Assembly: GCF_900172315.1 (NCBI RefSeq)
Contig: NZ_FWFV01000007.1
Location: 62,001-126,000 of the forward strand
Direction: 5' to 3'
Source: Palleronia marisminoris
Lineage (GTDB): Bacteria; Pseudomonadota; Alphaproteobacteria; Rhodobacterales; Rhodobacteraceae
Length of the DNA stretch: 64,000 nucleotides
In this document: one piece after another, positions 17,064 to 25,763 of the stretch
Position numbering within the stretch: position 1 is the first letter of the stretch
Layout of the letters: each line of letters opens with the position of its first letter
Position numbers and translations under genes: made by a program
The notes under the pieces: model-generated
Database searches by the model: none
Seen by the model: only the letters and a program-made list of their open reading frames with translations
What the model was told of the DNA's origin: nothing

Positions 17064-17086
17064 GGCCACGCCGGAGGGGCGTGGCC
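17064..17086 (+). terminator. Hairpin after ybgC
   Basis: GGCCACGCC (17064-17072) pairs perfectly with GGCGTGGCC (17078-17086) around a five-base loop, four bases after the ybgC stop. Only a weak pyrimidine stretch (CAGTCCTTC) follows, so termination may be partial. Confidence 0.6.
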
Positions 17087-17427
17087 AGTCCTTCAGGGAG
17101 GAATCGCCGAGCCACCGCGCCCGACGACGGATCAAGCTAGGCATGGATCGGGGGACCGGCAAAGAGCGCGTGTTGAAATGCGTTCTCAACGTGAGGTTGT
17201 GTTGCAGATCGGCACCGCCCGGGCGGGTGCGGGAGGGGGGCGTTAAGCGGGTTCGTCCTGCCTCTCGGGTGTCGGAGAAACGTATGAATCGTGTGAGAGT
17301 CGCGTAGGAACAGCGTGAGAGATCCGTGAGAGGGGGCGCGTGAGCGTGAGTCTCGGCCGGGAGGGGTCGATTCGTGGGGTTTGCGCGGTCTGGGGAACCG
17401 GTGTTAACGCCTCTGCGCTGGGGCAGC
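17087..17427. other. Gene-free stretch with palindrome and GTGAG repeats
   Basis: About 340 bases with no supported gene. An imperfect palindrome, GTTGA at 17172-17176 with TCAAC at 17186-17190, lies in the middle. Further on, GTGAG occurs five times between 17293 and 17350 with start-to-start spacings of 22, 11, 14 and 6 bases. These could be regulator sites for the DUF3429 gene, but nothing ties them to a known regulator. Confidence 0.4.
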
Positions 17428-17883
17428 ATGGATGAACACGCGAACAGACCCGACCGGAAGAGCATCCCGTGGGATGCCCATGTCTTTGGATGGGGGCCGA
17501 TGGTGCCGTTCCTTGTGGCCCTGTTCGGGGTGTGGGTGGGGCCGCCGTGGCTGGACGAGCTGGCGCTGCGGCTGGCGGTGTTGTGGGGGGCGAGCATCGT
17601 GATCTTCGTGTCGGGGGTGCGGCGGGGATTCTCGTTCGCTCAGCCCGAGGGGCCGCGGCCGCATGTGCTGGCAGAGATGCTCGGCCTGTTCTCGGCGGCC
17701 TTCCTAGGGCTGGTGCTGGTGCCACCCTTGGGGGCGCTGGTGCTGGCGGGGGCCTTCGCGGCGCTGACGGTGCTGGACACGCTGGCGGCGCGGCGGGGCG
17801 ACGCTCCGCGCTGGTTCGCGCGGTTGCGGCCGGTTCAGATGGCGATCCCTGCGGTGTGTCTGGCGGTGCTGGCGTTCGTGTGA
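17428..17883 (+). CDS. DUF3429 family membrane protein
   Basis: A 151-residue integral membrane protein with four to five hydrophobic segments, in order around residues 22-40 (GPMVPFLVALFGVWVG), 45-62 (LRLAVLWGASIVIFVSGV), 83-105 (LGLFSAAFLGLVLVPPLGALV) and the C-terminus (MAIPAVCLAVLAFV). The FVSGVRRGFSF segment after the second helix is characteristic of DUF3429 proteins as I know them. The start at 17428 (MDEHANRPDRK) is the best of two options; the frame is open upstream to 17374. The function is unknown. Confidence 0.65.
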   Translation: MDEHANRPDRKSIPWDAHVFGWGPMVPFLVALFGVWVGPPWLDELALRLAVLWGASIVIFVSGVRRGFSFAQPEGPRPHVLAEMLGLFSAAFLGLVLVPPLGALVLAGAFAALTVLDTLAARRGDAPRWFARLRPVQMAIPAVCLAVLAFV

Positions 17884-18178
17884 GGCGGGGGCTGGTTGGG
17901 GGCGAGGCAGCGCACCTGTCCTTGGGCGTCTCTGCGGTGGAGCCGATAGAGGTCTGACTGCCCGAGCTTTACGACGAGGCGAGGGCGGGCTTCCCGTTGG
18001 CAGATGCGTGGACCTATGCCGCGCCTCTTTCTAGAGGCCGTCTGGTAGGGCCGCTTTATCGGCGTCGACCTTCTGGAGGAGATGCTTGGGGGCGGCTTAA
18101 AGGGGAGAGGTATGACGAGCACGTGTGTGCATTCTTTCGAATGGTTTGCTTCGGCGAGCAAGAATGCGCATAAGCGAT
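17884..18178. other. Gene-free transition into AT-rich DNA
   Basis: About 295 bases without a supported gene, in which composition shifts from very G+C-rich to distinctly AT-richer. Near the right end an eight-base inverted repeat (GCATTCTT at 18129-18136, AAGAATGC at 18160-18167) encloses a second small hairpin (TTGCT at 18146-18150, AGCAA at 18157-18161); it lies downstream of the AT-rich gene on the minus strand and may be its terminator. An open stretch on the plus strand from about 17958 reads without a start codon and may be a gene remnant. Confidence 0.35.
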
Positions 18179-18907
18179 CTATCTTAGATAATTTGACGTA
18201 CAAGCAATGAAAAATTTTTCTGCCGAAGTCCGGTTGTAGCTAGTTATTCTGAACGCGATTTTTTCTGCGTAAAACAGAATGACAGCGCCGATTAGTAGAA
18301 GCGAACTGCCAATTATTTCCATCCCCGTTGCAGGCAGCGCGAAAACTCCACTAATGGCGAAGAGAAACCCGGAGAGATATGGAGCGAGGTCAGTCCACAC
18401 TTGGCGCGGGTCGTACCTTCGTAAAGTCCCAAAACGTCGAGTGTGGCAGGTTTGTAAGAATGAAAATCTGCCATCGTGGGTGCACCTTATGACAAGGCCA
18501 TCGCGAGGCGGAACCGCTGTTTGAACTAATTGCAGCTCTTCTCCTTCTTGTCGGGCTATGGTTTTTTTTAACGGATCCCATGAGATATCGAGCGAGGCCA
18601 CACTCCCAATAGGGGCATTAAATCGCAACGGTTCCATAAAGCTAGTTTCGTCGATCGCCTCATCAGTATAATTCGATATAAGAACAAAATCTGTATACAG
18701 CTTTTCCGACGAGAAGCCTTCACCTTCAAATCTTATGGAAACTGAAGTATCGGGTTCGCCGCGCAGGTAGTCGTGGCGATATAACGAATAATAGACTAAC
18801 GCTTTTCTCTTTTTCACCCATGAGATAAACGCGATCAGCGCCAGTATTAGGGTTGTCGCACTCGCAGCGCCGCCCAGAAAGGGGCTGCTGAGACTCGTCT
18901 CAAACAT
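18179..18907 (-). CDS. AT-rich orphan membrane protein of unknown function
   Basis: A 242-residue protein with an N-terminal membrane anchor (residues about 12-30, SATTLILALIAFISWV), a soluble middle domain, and a C-terminal pair of membrane helices (about 172-190 and 195-212). The middle part contains KLYTDFVLISNYTDEAIDETSF followed by PLRFNAP and later VPPRDGLVIRC. This order resembles a beta-rich domain seen in many membrane-anchored hypothetical proteins. Base composition is much lower in G+C than all its neighbours, with AT-rich codons, which suggests transfer from elsewhere. Its ATG overlaps the parE stop by eight bases (ATGTTTGA), so translation may be coupled to parE. I cannot assign a function. 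Confidence 0.65.
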   Translation of the reverse strand: MFETSLSSPFLGGAASATTLILALIAFISWVKKRKALVYYSLYRHDYLRGEPDTSVSIRFEGEGFSSEKLYTDFVLISNYTDEAIDETSFMEPLRFNAPIGSVASLDISWDPLKKTIARQEGEELQLVQTAVPPRDGLVIRCTHDGRFSFLQTCHTRRFGTLRRYDPRQVWTDLAPYLSGFLFAISGVFALPATGMEIIGSSLLLIGAVILFYAEKIAFRITSYNRTSAEKFFIACTSNYLR

Positions 18908-20843
18908 CCAACTCCTCCACGAACTTCGCGTTCTGCGAGATGTACTCGAAGCGAAGCTCGGGCTTCTTGCCCATGAGGCGTTCGACCAGATCGCTGGTCT
19001 CGGTCTGCTCGTCGATCCTCACGCGGATCAGCTTGCGGGTCTTGGGGTTCATCGTGGTTTCCTTGAGGTCCTTGGCGTCCATCTCGCCCAGGCCCTTGAA
19101 GCGGGAGACGTCGATCTTGCCCTTGCCGCCAAGGCCCTTCTTGAACCACGCGTCCTTCTCGGCCTCGTCCAGCGCGTATTCGCGGCGCGCCCCTTGGGTC
19201 AGGCGGTAGAGCGGCGGGCAGGCGAGGTAGAGGTGGCCCGCGTCGATCATCGGTTTCATCTGGGTGAAGAAGAACGTCATCAAAAGCGAGGCGATGTGCG
19301 CCCCGTCCACGTCGGCGTCGGTCATGATGATGATGCGGTCGTAGCGCAGGTCGTCGAGGACGAATTTCGAGCCCATGTTGACGCCCAGCGCCTGGCAGAG
19401 GTCGCTGATCTCCTGGTTGGAGCCGAGCTTGGAGGAGGCGGCGCCGAGCACGTTCAGGATCTTGCCGCGCAGGGGCAGGAGGGCCTGCATCTCGCGGATG
19501 CGGGCCATCTTGGCCGAGCCGCCGGCGCTGTCGCCCTCGACGATGAAAAGCTCGGTGCCCTTGCGGTTCTTGGCGGTGCAGTCGACCAGCTTGCCGGGGA
19601 GGCGGAGCTTTTTCGTGGCGGACTTGCGCTGGGTTTCCTTCTCGGCCCGGCGGCGGAGGCGTTCCTCGGCCCGCAGGACAAGGTAGTCGAGGATCGCGGT
19701 GGCGGCCTTGGTGTCGGCGGCAAGCCAGGTGTCGAAGCGGTCGCGGATCGCGGTTTCGACAAGGCGCTGCGCGGCGTTGGTGGCGAGGCGGTCCTTGGTC
19801 TGGCCGACGAATTCGGGCTCGGCGATGAAGCAGGAGACGAGGGCGCAGCCGCCGGCCGTCAGATCCTCGCGCGTGATGTTGGCGGCCTTCTTGTTGCCCA
19901 CACGCTCGCCATGGGAGCGGATGCCCTTGAGGATCGCGGCCCAGAAGCCGGCCTCGTGCGTGCCGCCTTCGGGGGTGGGGACCGTGTTGCAGTAGGACTG
20001 GATGAAGCCGTCGCGCGAGGGGGTCCAGTTGATCGCCCATTCGACCTTGCCCGGCGCGTCCTTGAAGTCGACCGAGCCGGCGAAGGGGGTGTCGGCGTAG
20101 GTGGCCGCAGCGCCGAGCGTTTCCTTGAGGTAGTCGGAGAGGCCGCCGGGGAAGTGGAAAGTCGCCTCGGTCGGGGTTTCACCGTCGTCGATGTGCGACT
20201 TCCAGAGGATCTTCACGCCCGAGAAGAGGTAGGCCTTGGAGCGGATCATCTTGAAGAGACGCGCGGGCTTGAGCTTGAGGTTGCCGAAGATCTCGGCGTC
20301 CGGGTGGAAGGTGACGGACGTGCCCTTGCGGTTGGGGGCGGCGCCGGCGGGGGCGATGGGGCCGGTGGGTTTGCCGCGGCTGAACTCCTGCGCCATGAGC
20401 TGGCGGTCGCGGGCGACCTCGACCCGCACGTGGTCCGACAGGGCGTTGACGACCGAGATGCCGACGCCGTGCAGGCCACCGCTCGTCTGGTAAGCCTTGC
20501 CCGAGAACTTGCCGCCCGCGTGGAGGGTGCAGAGGATGACCTCGAGCGCGCTCTTGCCCGGGAACTTGGGGTGCGGGTCGGTCGGGATGCCGCGGCCGTT
20601 GTCGCGGATGGTGCAGGAGCCGTCCTCGTGCATCTCGACCTCGATGCGGTTGGCGTGGCCGGCGACGGCCTCGTCCATGGAGTTGTCGAGGACTTCGGCG
20701 ACGAGGTGGTGCAGCGCGCGTTCGTCGGTGCCGCCGATATACATGCCGGGACGTTTGCGGACGGGTTCGAGCCCTTCGAGCACCTCGATCGAGGAGGCGT
20801 CGTAGGTCTGCGGTTCCCCGCCTTTGAGAAGGTCGTCGGCCAT
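18900..20843 (-). CDS. parE: DNA topoisomerase IV subunit B
   Basis: A 647-residue GHKL ATPase subunit that, with ParC, decatenates daughter chromosomes. Visible are RPGMYIGGTDERALHHLVAEVLDNSMDEA (ATP-binding Asn), DNGRGIP, GGLHGVGISVVNALS, and the TOPRIM part with EGDSAGGSA, and DADVDGAHIA. The NSMDEAVAGHA segment and total length indicate ParE rather than GyrB, which is longer. The start MADDLLKGG at 20843 is the only reasonable choice. It is divergent from the epimerase gene, and the AT-rich gene starts inside its last codons. Confidence 0.93.
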   Translation of the reverse strand: MADDLLKGGEPQTYDASSIEVLEGLEPVRKRPGMYIGGTDERALHHLVAEVLDNSMDEAVAGHANRIEVEMHEDGSCTIRDNGRGIPTDPHPKFPGKSALEVILCTLHAGGKFSGKAYQTSGGLHGVGISVVNALSDHVRVEVARDRQLMAQEFSRGKPTGPIAPAGAAPNRKGTSVTFHPDAEIFGNLKLKPARLFKMIRSKAYLFSGVKILWKSHIDDGETPTEATFHFPGGLSDYLKETLGAAATYADTPFAGSVDFKDAPGKVEWAINWTPSRDGFIQSYCNTVPTPEGGTHEAGFWAAILKGIRSHGERVGNKKAANITREDLTAGGCALVSCFIAEPEFVGQTKDRLATNAAQRLVETAIRDRFDTWLAADTKAATAILDYLVLRAEERLRRRAEKETQRKSATKKLRLPGKLVDCTAKNRKGTELFIVEGDSAGGSAKMARIREMQALLPLRGKILNVLGAASSKLGSNQEISDLCQALGVNMGSKFVLDDLRYDRIIIMTDADVDGAHIASLLMTFFFTQMKPMIDAGHLYLACPPLYRLTQGARREYALDEAEKDAWFKKGLGGKGKIDVSRFKGLGEMDAKDLKETTMNPKTRKLIRVRIDEQTETSDLVERLMGKKPELRFEYISQNAKFVEELDV

Positions 20844-20972
20844 GGTGCTGCTCGCAATGTTCTTGGTTTGGGCCGTGGCAGTCTCGCAGGAAGCGAAGGG
20901 CCGGGCAAGGCGCTGCTTTACCTTGCCGCGCGTACGGCTAGCTTCTGCGTCTATTCGGAACGGAGGTTACCC

Positions 20973-21857
20973 ATGCGCATCCTGTTCACCGGCGGCAGCG
21001 GCAAGGCCGGCCGGCACGTGGTTCCCTATCTGATCGAGCAGGGGCACGAGGTCACGAATCTAGACCTGGTGCCTCTGGACGTGGCGGGGGTGAAGAACTT
21101 GACCGGTGATCTGATCGAGCCGGTGACGGTGTGGAACGCGCTGACGCAACCAGCGGATTTCGACGAACTGGAGGGCGGGAACGGGGTGCGGCCCTACGAT
21201 GCGGTGGTCCATTTCGCGGCGATCCCGCGGATCATGATCACCTCTGACAACGAGACGTTCCGCACCAACACGATGAGCACCTACAACGTGATCGAGGCGG
21301 CCGTGGGGCTCGGCGTGCGCAAGATCATCTTTGCCTCGTCGGAGACGACCTACGGCATCTGTTTCGCGGATGGCGAGCGCAAGCCCGAATACATCCCCGT
21401 CGACGAAGAGCATCCCACCATCCCGGGCGACAGCTATGCCATGTCGAAAGTTTGCAACGAGGCCACGGCGCGCAGCTTCCAGCAACGGTCAAAGGCGGAC
21501 ATCTACGGGCTGCGGATCAACAACGTGATCGAGCCGCATGAATATGCCAAGATGTTCCCGGCCTTCGTGAAGGACCCCGATCTGCGCCGCCGCAACATCT
21601 TCGCCTATATCGACGCGCGCGACCTGGGCCGGATGGTGGATTGCTGCCTGAAGACCGACGGGTTGGGCTACGAGGTGTTCAACGTCGCGAACCCCGATGC
21701 CAGCGTGGACCTGACCAGCGACCAGATCGCCGAGCGGTTCTACCAGGGCGTCCCGTACAAGCACGAAATGGCCCCCGACGAGACGATGTATTCGATCGGG
21801 AAGGCCCGGCGGCTCGTCGGGTTCAACCCCGTCCACAGCTGGCGCGACGAGATCTGA
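20973..21857 (+). CDS. NAD-dependent epimerase/dehydratase family protein
   Basis: A 294-residue extended short-chain dehydrogenase. The nucleotide-binding loop is FTGGSGKAGRHV at the N-terminus; the active site consists of SSETTYGI and the YxxxK motif in DSYAMSKVCNE. IYGLRINNVIEPHEYAKMF suggests a sugar-type substrate pocket, but the substrate is not known. The start at 20973 follows CGGAGG by seven bases. It is divergent from parE (129-base gap) and ends one base before the stop of the transporter gene on the other strand. Confidence 0.82.
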   Translation: MRILFTGGSGKAGRHVVPYLIEQGHEVTNLDLVPLDVAGVKNLTGDLIEPVTVWNALTQPADFDELEGGNGVRPYDAVVHFAAIPRIMITSDNETFRTNTMSTYNVIEAAVGLGVRKIIFASSETTYGICFADGERKPEYIPVDEEHPTIPGDSYAMSKVCNEATARSFQQRSKADIYGLRINNVIEPHEYAKMFPAFVKDPDLRRRNIFAYIDARDLGRMVDCCLKTDGLGYEVFNVANPDASVDLTSDQIAERFYQGVPYKHEMAPDETMYSIGKARRLVGFNPVHSWRDEI

Positions 21858-21858
21858 G

Positions 21859-23016
21859 TCAGGCCCGGGCGCTTTCGGGCTCGGCGACTGCGGTGTCCGC
21901 CCCGCCAAGGAAGCTGCCCAGCGTTCGCAGGCTTTTGACGTTGTCGCAGATCACCTTGACGATCACGAGGAACGGCACCGCCATCAACGCCCCGGGGATG
22001 CCCCAGAGCCAGCCCCAGAACACCACGGTCAGGAAAACCGACACCGTGTTCATGTTCAGCCGCCGCCCGAGGATCGAAGGCGTGAAGAACTGCCCTTCGA
22101 GGCTGGTGGCGGCCATGTAGGCAGCCGGCATCAGTAGGGCGTGGCCGACCGTGTCGAGCGTGACGAGCGCGTAGAACCCTACGAGGACGGTGCCGGCGAG
22201 CGCCCCGATAAAGGGCAGGAAGTTGAACACGAAGGCGACGAAACCCCAGATGAACGCGTTCGGCAGCCCCAGCGCCCATAGCGCTCCGAAGACGACGACG
22301 CCGAGGGCCGCATTGATCGCGGTGATGGTCAAGAGGTAGCGAGAGATCGCACGCTCGACCCCGTAGACGATGCGCAGGGCTCGCTTCTTCTCGCTCAGGA
22401 GGGGATAGGCCTCAACGATCTTGACGTAGAACAGGTCGCCCGAGGCCAGGATGAACAGCGCCAGGACCAGCGCCACGGACAGGGTCGCCCCGATCGAAGC
22501 AGCGTAGCTGGCGGCCGAGTTCAGCAGGCCGGGCTGATCCAGCACGACCTTCTGGACGCCGGCATCCTCGTCCGTCGCCATCTCTTCGACCTGGTCCGAC
22601 GCTTCCTGGACCTTCTCGACCGATTCGAAGATGCCGGCGAGCTTGCGTTGCACCTCCTGGCCCATCTGGGGCGCGGTTTCGACCCAGTTCGAAACGGGTT
22701 CGCTCATCGCGTAGCCGGCGGCGCCGATCACCCCGGCGAGCGACAGGACCAGTGCCACGGCGGTCAGCGGCGGGGCGACGCCGCGGCGGCTTGCCCAGCG
22801 GACCACCGGCGACAGGGTGAGCGCGACCATGAGGCCCAGGATCACCGGCAGCAGGACGTCCCGCGCGAAGAAGCAGGCGACGGTGAGGCCGATCAGCACC
22901 GCGATGGTCAGGAGCCCGCGGATGCGCTGCAGCTCGCGCACGGTGGCGGCCCGCGCAAGATCCACTTCTAGGGTGTCGGGGTCGATGGGATCGGCGGAGA
23001 CGGTCTCGTTGGACAT
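21859..23016 (-). CDS. AI-2E family transporter
   Basis: A 385-residue membrane protein with two helices near the N-terminus (GLLTIAVLIGLTVACFFARDVLLPVILGLMV and LTAVALVLSLAGVIGAAGY), a soluble stretch of about 100 residues, and a C-terminal bundle including LGLPNAFIWGFVAFVFNFLPFIG and FFTPSILGRRLNMN, features typical of the AI-2E/PerM family. Members export small molecules or ions; the name does not prove autoinducer transport. The start at 23016 (MSNETVSADP) is preferred over the frame start upstream. It follows ycjF by 61 bases. Confidence 0.82.
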   Translation of the reverse strand: MSNETVSADPIDPDTLEVDLARAATVRELQRIRGLLTIAVLIGLTVACFFARDVLLPVILGLMVALTLSPVVRWASRRGVAPPLTAVALVLSLAGVIGAAGYAMSEPVSNWVETAPQMGQEVQRKLAGIFESVEKVQEASDQVEEMATDEDAGVQKVVLDQPGLLNSAASYAASIGATLSVALVLALFILASGDLFYVKIVEAYPLLSEKKRALRIVYGVERAISRYLLTITAINAALGVVVFGALWALGLPNAFIWGFVAFVFNFLPFIGALAGTVLVGFYALVTLDTVGHALLMPAAYMAATSLEGQFFTPSILGRRLNMNTVSVFLTVVFWGWLWGIPGALMAVPFLVIVKVICDNVKSLRTLGSFLGGADTAVAEPESARA

Positions 23017-23077
23017 GATGGGCCCGTGCTGGGGGATGGACGGTAAAGCCCGGCCGGTGCGGCCGGGTTCCCCGCGG

Positions 23078-24100
23078 TCAGTCGGCGCGGCTCTCCGTGC
23101 GACTCTGCGGGAAGAGGCCCGAGAGGCTGCGGCCAATGATCCGGTGGACCTGTGGCTTCTCGACGGCGGCGAAGGGTAGGGGGCGGCAGACCTCCATCGC
23201 GGCGACGCCGACGCGGGCGGTGAGGGCGCCGTTCACGATCCCCTCGCCGAAGCGGCGCGAGACGCGGGCAAGGACCGAGCCACCCGCGACCGATCCGATC
23301 AGGTCGTCGCCCACGGCCACGGCGCCGGTGGCCACGAGGTGCGTGAAGACGGCGCGGGTCAGGCGCCACGCGCCGAGCGTTCCGGCGCGGCCGCCGTAGA
23401 TTTCGGCAATGCGGCGGATCATGCGCAGGTTCGACACGAAGGCGGCGGCGACGTCGGCCAGCGCCAGCGGCACCACGGCGGTGACGGCGGCGACCTGGCG
23501 GGCCGCGCCCTCGACTTCGATCCGCGCGGCCATGTCGAGGGGGCCGAGCAGCTCGTGTTCGGCAAGGCCCAGAAGCGCGTCGGCGTCGAACAGGTCGGGG
23601 GCGCGCTCTTCGAAGCGGGTGCGGTGCCAGTCGAGTTCGGGGCGGTGCGCGTAGAGGGCGACGAGGCGGCGGGCGACGTCGCGCGCGGTCTTGAGGTCGT
23701 TCGACCGCGCGGCCTCGGCGGCCTCGAGCTGGATCGAGCCGACGCGCTTGAGCCGGGCAAGCGCGCGCAACTCGCGCGCGGCGAGGCCGAGCGAGGTGAG
23801 GATCAGCCCGCCCACCAGCACCGTGGCGACCCAGCCGAGGATGACCGACCTTGCCAGCATCGCGTCGATGGCGGCCCAGGTGGCGACCGACAGCATGAAG
23901 ATCAGCGTCGCGCCGAGCATCCGCCAGAACCATGCGCCGAGGGCGGATCGCGGTCGCGAGGCAAGGGCGGCCATGGTGCGCATCGCCTGGCCCGAGGGGG
24001 CCTCGCCCGTCGTGGGCAGGTCGTCGGGGACGGGCGGTGCCTCGTGCGGTCCGGCGTGCTCCGCCGTCTCGTCTTCTATCAGGATGGGGCGGCGTGCCAT
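23078..24100 (-). CDS. YcjF family inner membrane protein (TIGR01620/DUF697)
   Basis: A 340-residue protein with an acidic, proline-rich N-terminus, two membrane segments around residues 58-82 (MLGATLIFMLSVATWAAI) and 88-110 (VILGWVATVLVGGLILTSLGLAA), and a C-terminal DUF697-type region with AAFVSNLRMIRRIAEIYGGRAGTLGAWRL and FGEGIVNGALTARVGVAAMEVCRPLPF. The second segment matches the YcjF family closely. ycjX is directly upstream and the gap is 22 bases, so the classical ycjX-ycjF pair is preserved. The function is unknown; a link to envelope stress is known in enterobacteria. Confidence 0.85.
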   Translation of the reverse strand: MARRPILIEDETAEHAGPHEAPPVPDDLPTTGEAPSGQAMRTMAALASRPRSALGAWFWRMLGATLIFMLSVATWAAIDAMLARSVILGWVATVLVGGLILTSLGLAARELRALARLKRVGSIQLEAAEAARSNDLKTARDVARRLVALYAHRPELDWHRTRFEERAPDLFDADALLGLAEHELLGPLDMAARIEVEGAARQVAAVTAVVPLALADVAAAFVSNLRMIRRIAEIYGGRAGTLGAWRLTRAVFTHLVATGAVAVGDDLIGSVAGGSVLARVSRRFGEGIVNGALTARVGVAAMEVCRPLPFAAVEKPQVHRIIGRSLSGLFPQSRTESRAD

Positions 24101-24122
24101 GTAACCCTCGCTTTCCGCCGGC

Positions 24123-25529
24123 TCATAGCCGATCGCCGATCAGGAACTCTGCCGCCCGGTCCAGCCGGATATGGGGCGGCCCCTCGCCCGGCTTCATCTT
24201 GCCGGTCTGCGGGACGAAATTCATCACGGCATAATCTCCGTCGAGCCACGCCGCCTCGCCCCGCCGCCCCTGCGACAGGAGGGCCTGCGGATCCTCTGGC
24301 AGCTCACCCGGCCAGAAGGCGGCGCGGCGGCCGTCCGCCAGCCGGCCGCGCACCACGTCGAGGGTCTCGCCCTCGTGCGGAACGGTGTCCTCGGTCGTCG
24401 TGCGCAAACTGGCCAGCGCCATCGAGGCCGTGCGTGCGCCGGCATAGTCCGCGCGGCGGCGGGCGTCGTCGGTCAGCGCCTCCATGATCCGGGTCAGGCG
24501 GCCGTGCTGAGAGTGGTGCAGGTGGTCGGCCTTGGTGGCGGCGAACAGGATCTTCTCCACCCGCTTGCCGCGGAAGATCTCGGACAGGAAGGCGTTTCGG
24601 CCGGGGCGGAAGGCGGTCAGGATGTCGGCCATCGCGACGCGCAGATCGTCCACCGCCTGCGGCCCCGCATGGATCGCGCCGAGCGCATCGACCAGCACCA
24701 CCTGCCGGTCGATCCGAGAGAAATGGGCGCGGAAGAACGGCTTGACCACCTCGCGCTTGTAGGCCTCGAACCGACGCTCGAACTCCTTGGCCATCGAGCC
24801 TTTGGGGGCCTCGGACGGGGGCAGCGGCGCGAAGGTCAGGGCGGGGGAGCCCGCCATTTCGCCCGGCAGAAGGAAGCGGCCGGGCGAGCAGTCCGAGAAG
24901 CCGGCCTCCTTCGCCTCGGTCAGGTAGCCGCGCCAGAGCTCGGCCAGGCGCGCCGCGTCGTGGTCGGTGAAGGTGGCAGCGGGGTCGACGTCCGCAAGGG
25001 TCGAGAGGAACTCGGCCCCCGCGCCGCGCTGGGCGGCGCGGGCAAGCGCACCCTCGGACCATTCGGCGAAGCTCTTCTCGAGCAGGCCGAGGTCGAGAAG
25101 CCACTCGCCGGGGTAGTCCACGATGTCGAGATGCAGGGTGCGCGGACCCCGCACCCCGCCCAGCAAGCCGCCGGGCTGCACCTTGAGCGACAGGCGCAGC
25201 TCGCTGGTGGCGCGGGTGCTTTCGGGCCAGCGGGGATCGGTGCCGGTCATGGCGTCGAGATGCGTCTCGTAGTCGAAGCGGGGCAGGGTGTCGTCGGGCT
25301 GCGGCTGCAGGTAGGCCGCCCTGATCGCGCCGGTCGACACGCCGGTCAGCCCCGGCATCCGCCCCCGGTTCAGCAGGTTCGCCACGAGCGAGGTGATGAA
25401 CACCGTCTTGCCCGCGCGGCTGAGCCCGGTGACACCGAGGCGGATCGTGTTGCCCTGAAAGCGCTCGGCCAGCCCCCGCGTCAGGGCTTCCGCCCGCGTG
25501 GTAACGCCGTCGATGGCCTCTCCGATCAT
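24123..25529 (-). CDS. YcjX-like P-loop GTPase/ATPase
   Basis: A 468-residue protein with Walker A GLSRAGKT near residue 34, a DIVDYPGEW switch-like motif near residue 125, and the long C-terminal part typical of YcjX/DUF463, including VVLVDALGAIHAG and FAATKADHLHHSQH (guanine-recognition-like TKAD). The frame stays open upstream to 25763, but the ATG at 25529 (MIGEAIDGV) gives the family N-terminus. It is the first gene of ycjX-ycjF-transporter and is divergent from tolQ. Confidence 0.85.
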   Translation of the reverse strand: MIGEAIDGVTTRAEALTRGLAERFQGNTIRLGVTGLSRAGKTVFITSLVANLLNRGRMPGLTGVSTGAIRAAYLQPQPDDTLPRFDYETHLDAMTGTDPRWPESTRATSELRLSLKVQPGGLLGGVRGPRTLHLDIVDYPGEWLLDLGLLEKSFAEWSEGALARAAQRGAGAEFLSTLADVDPAATFTDHDAARLAELWRGYLTEAKEAGFSDCSPGRFLLPGEMAGSPALTFAPLPPSEAPKGSMAKEFERRFEAYKREVVKPFFRAHFSRIDRQVVLVDALGAIHAGPQAVDDLRVAMADILTAFRPGRNAFLSEIFRGKRVEKILFAATKADHLHHSQHGRLTRIMEALTDDARRRADYAGARTASMALASLRTTTEDTVPHEGETLDVVRGRLADGRRAAFWPGELPEDPQALLSQGRRGEAAWLDGDYAVMNFVPQTGKMKPGEGPPHIRLDRAAEFLIGDRL

Positions 25530-25763
25530 GCCCGTCCCCCTGGTCCTGCCTCGGGGGCAGATAGGCCCGCTGGCGTCCCCATGCCAGCCCGCGGCCGGCC
25601 TCAGATGCCCGTGCGGCTGCGGCAAGTTCTCGCCGAAGGGCGGTGCATCCTCCCGCCTCACCCCATCGTGCGCAATATGTGGCTTTTTCCGCGCGGACGC
25701 TGTAGGTAAGAGCGCAACGAGGTCCGAAAACGGATCCGGATGGCAGGTAAAAGAGCAGGACAT

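Noticed and set aside
17172-17190. TTGA/TCAA palindrome as an FNR/FnrL site
   Set aside because: FNR sites are TTGAT-N4-ATCAA, 14 bases; here the arms are 9 bases apart and the inner bases do not fit.
17835-18203. Minus-strand frame of 122 codons overlapping DUF3429
   Set aside because: No domain, mixed composition, overlaps a better gene and includes the hairpin region.
19194-20972. Upstream extension of the epimerase frame, opposite parE
   Set aside because: The extension lacks any dehydrogenase sequence; the ATG at 20973 has a good ribosome site and gives the family N-terminus.
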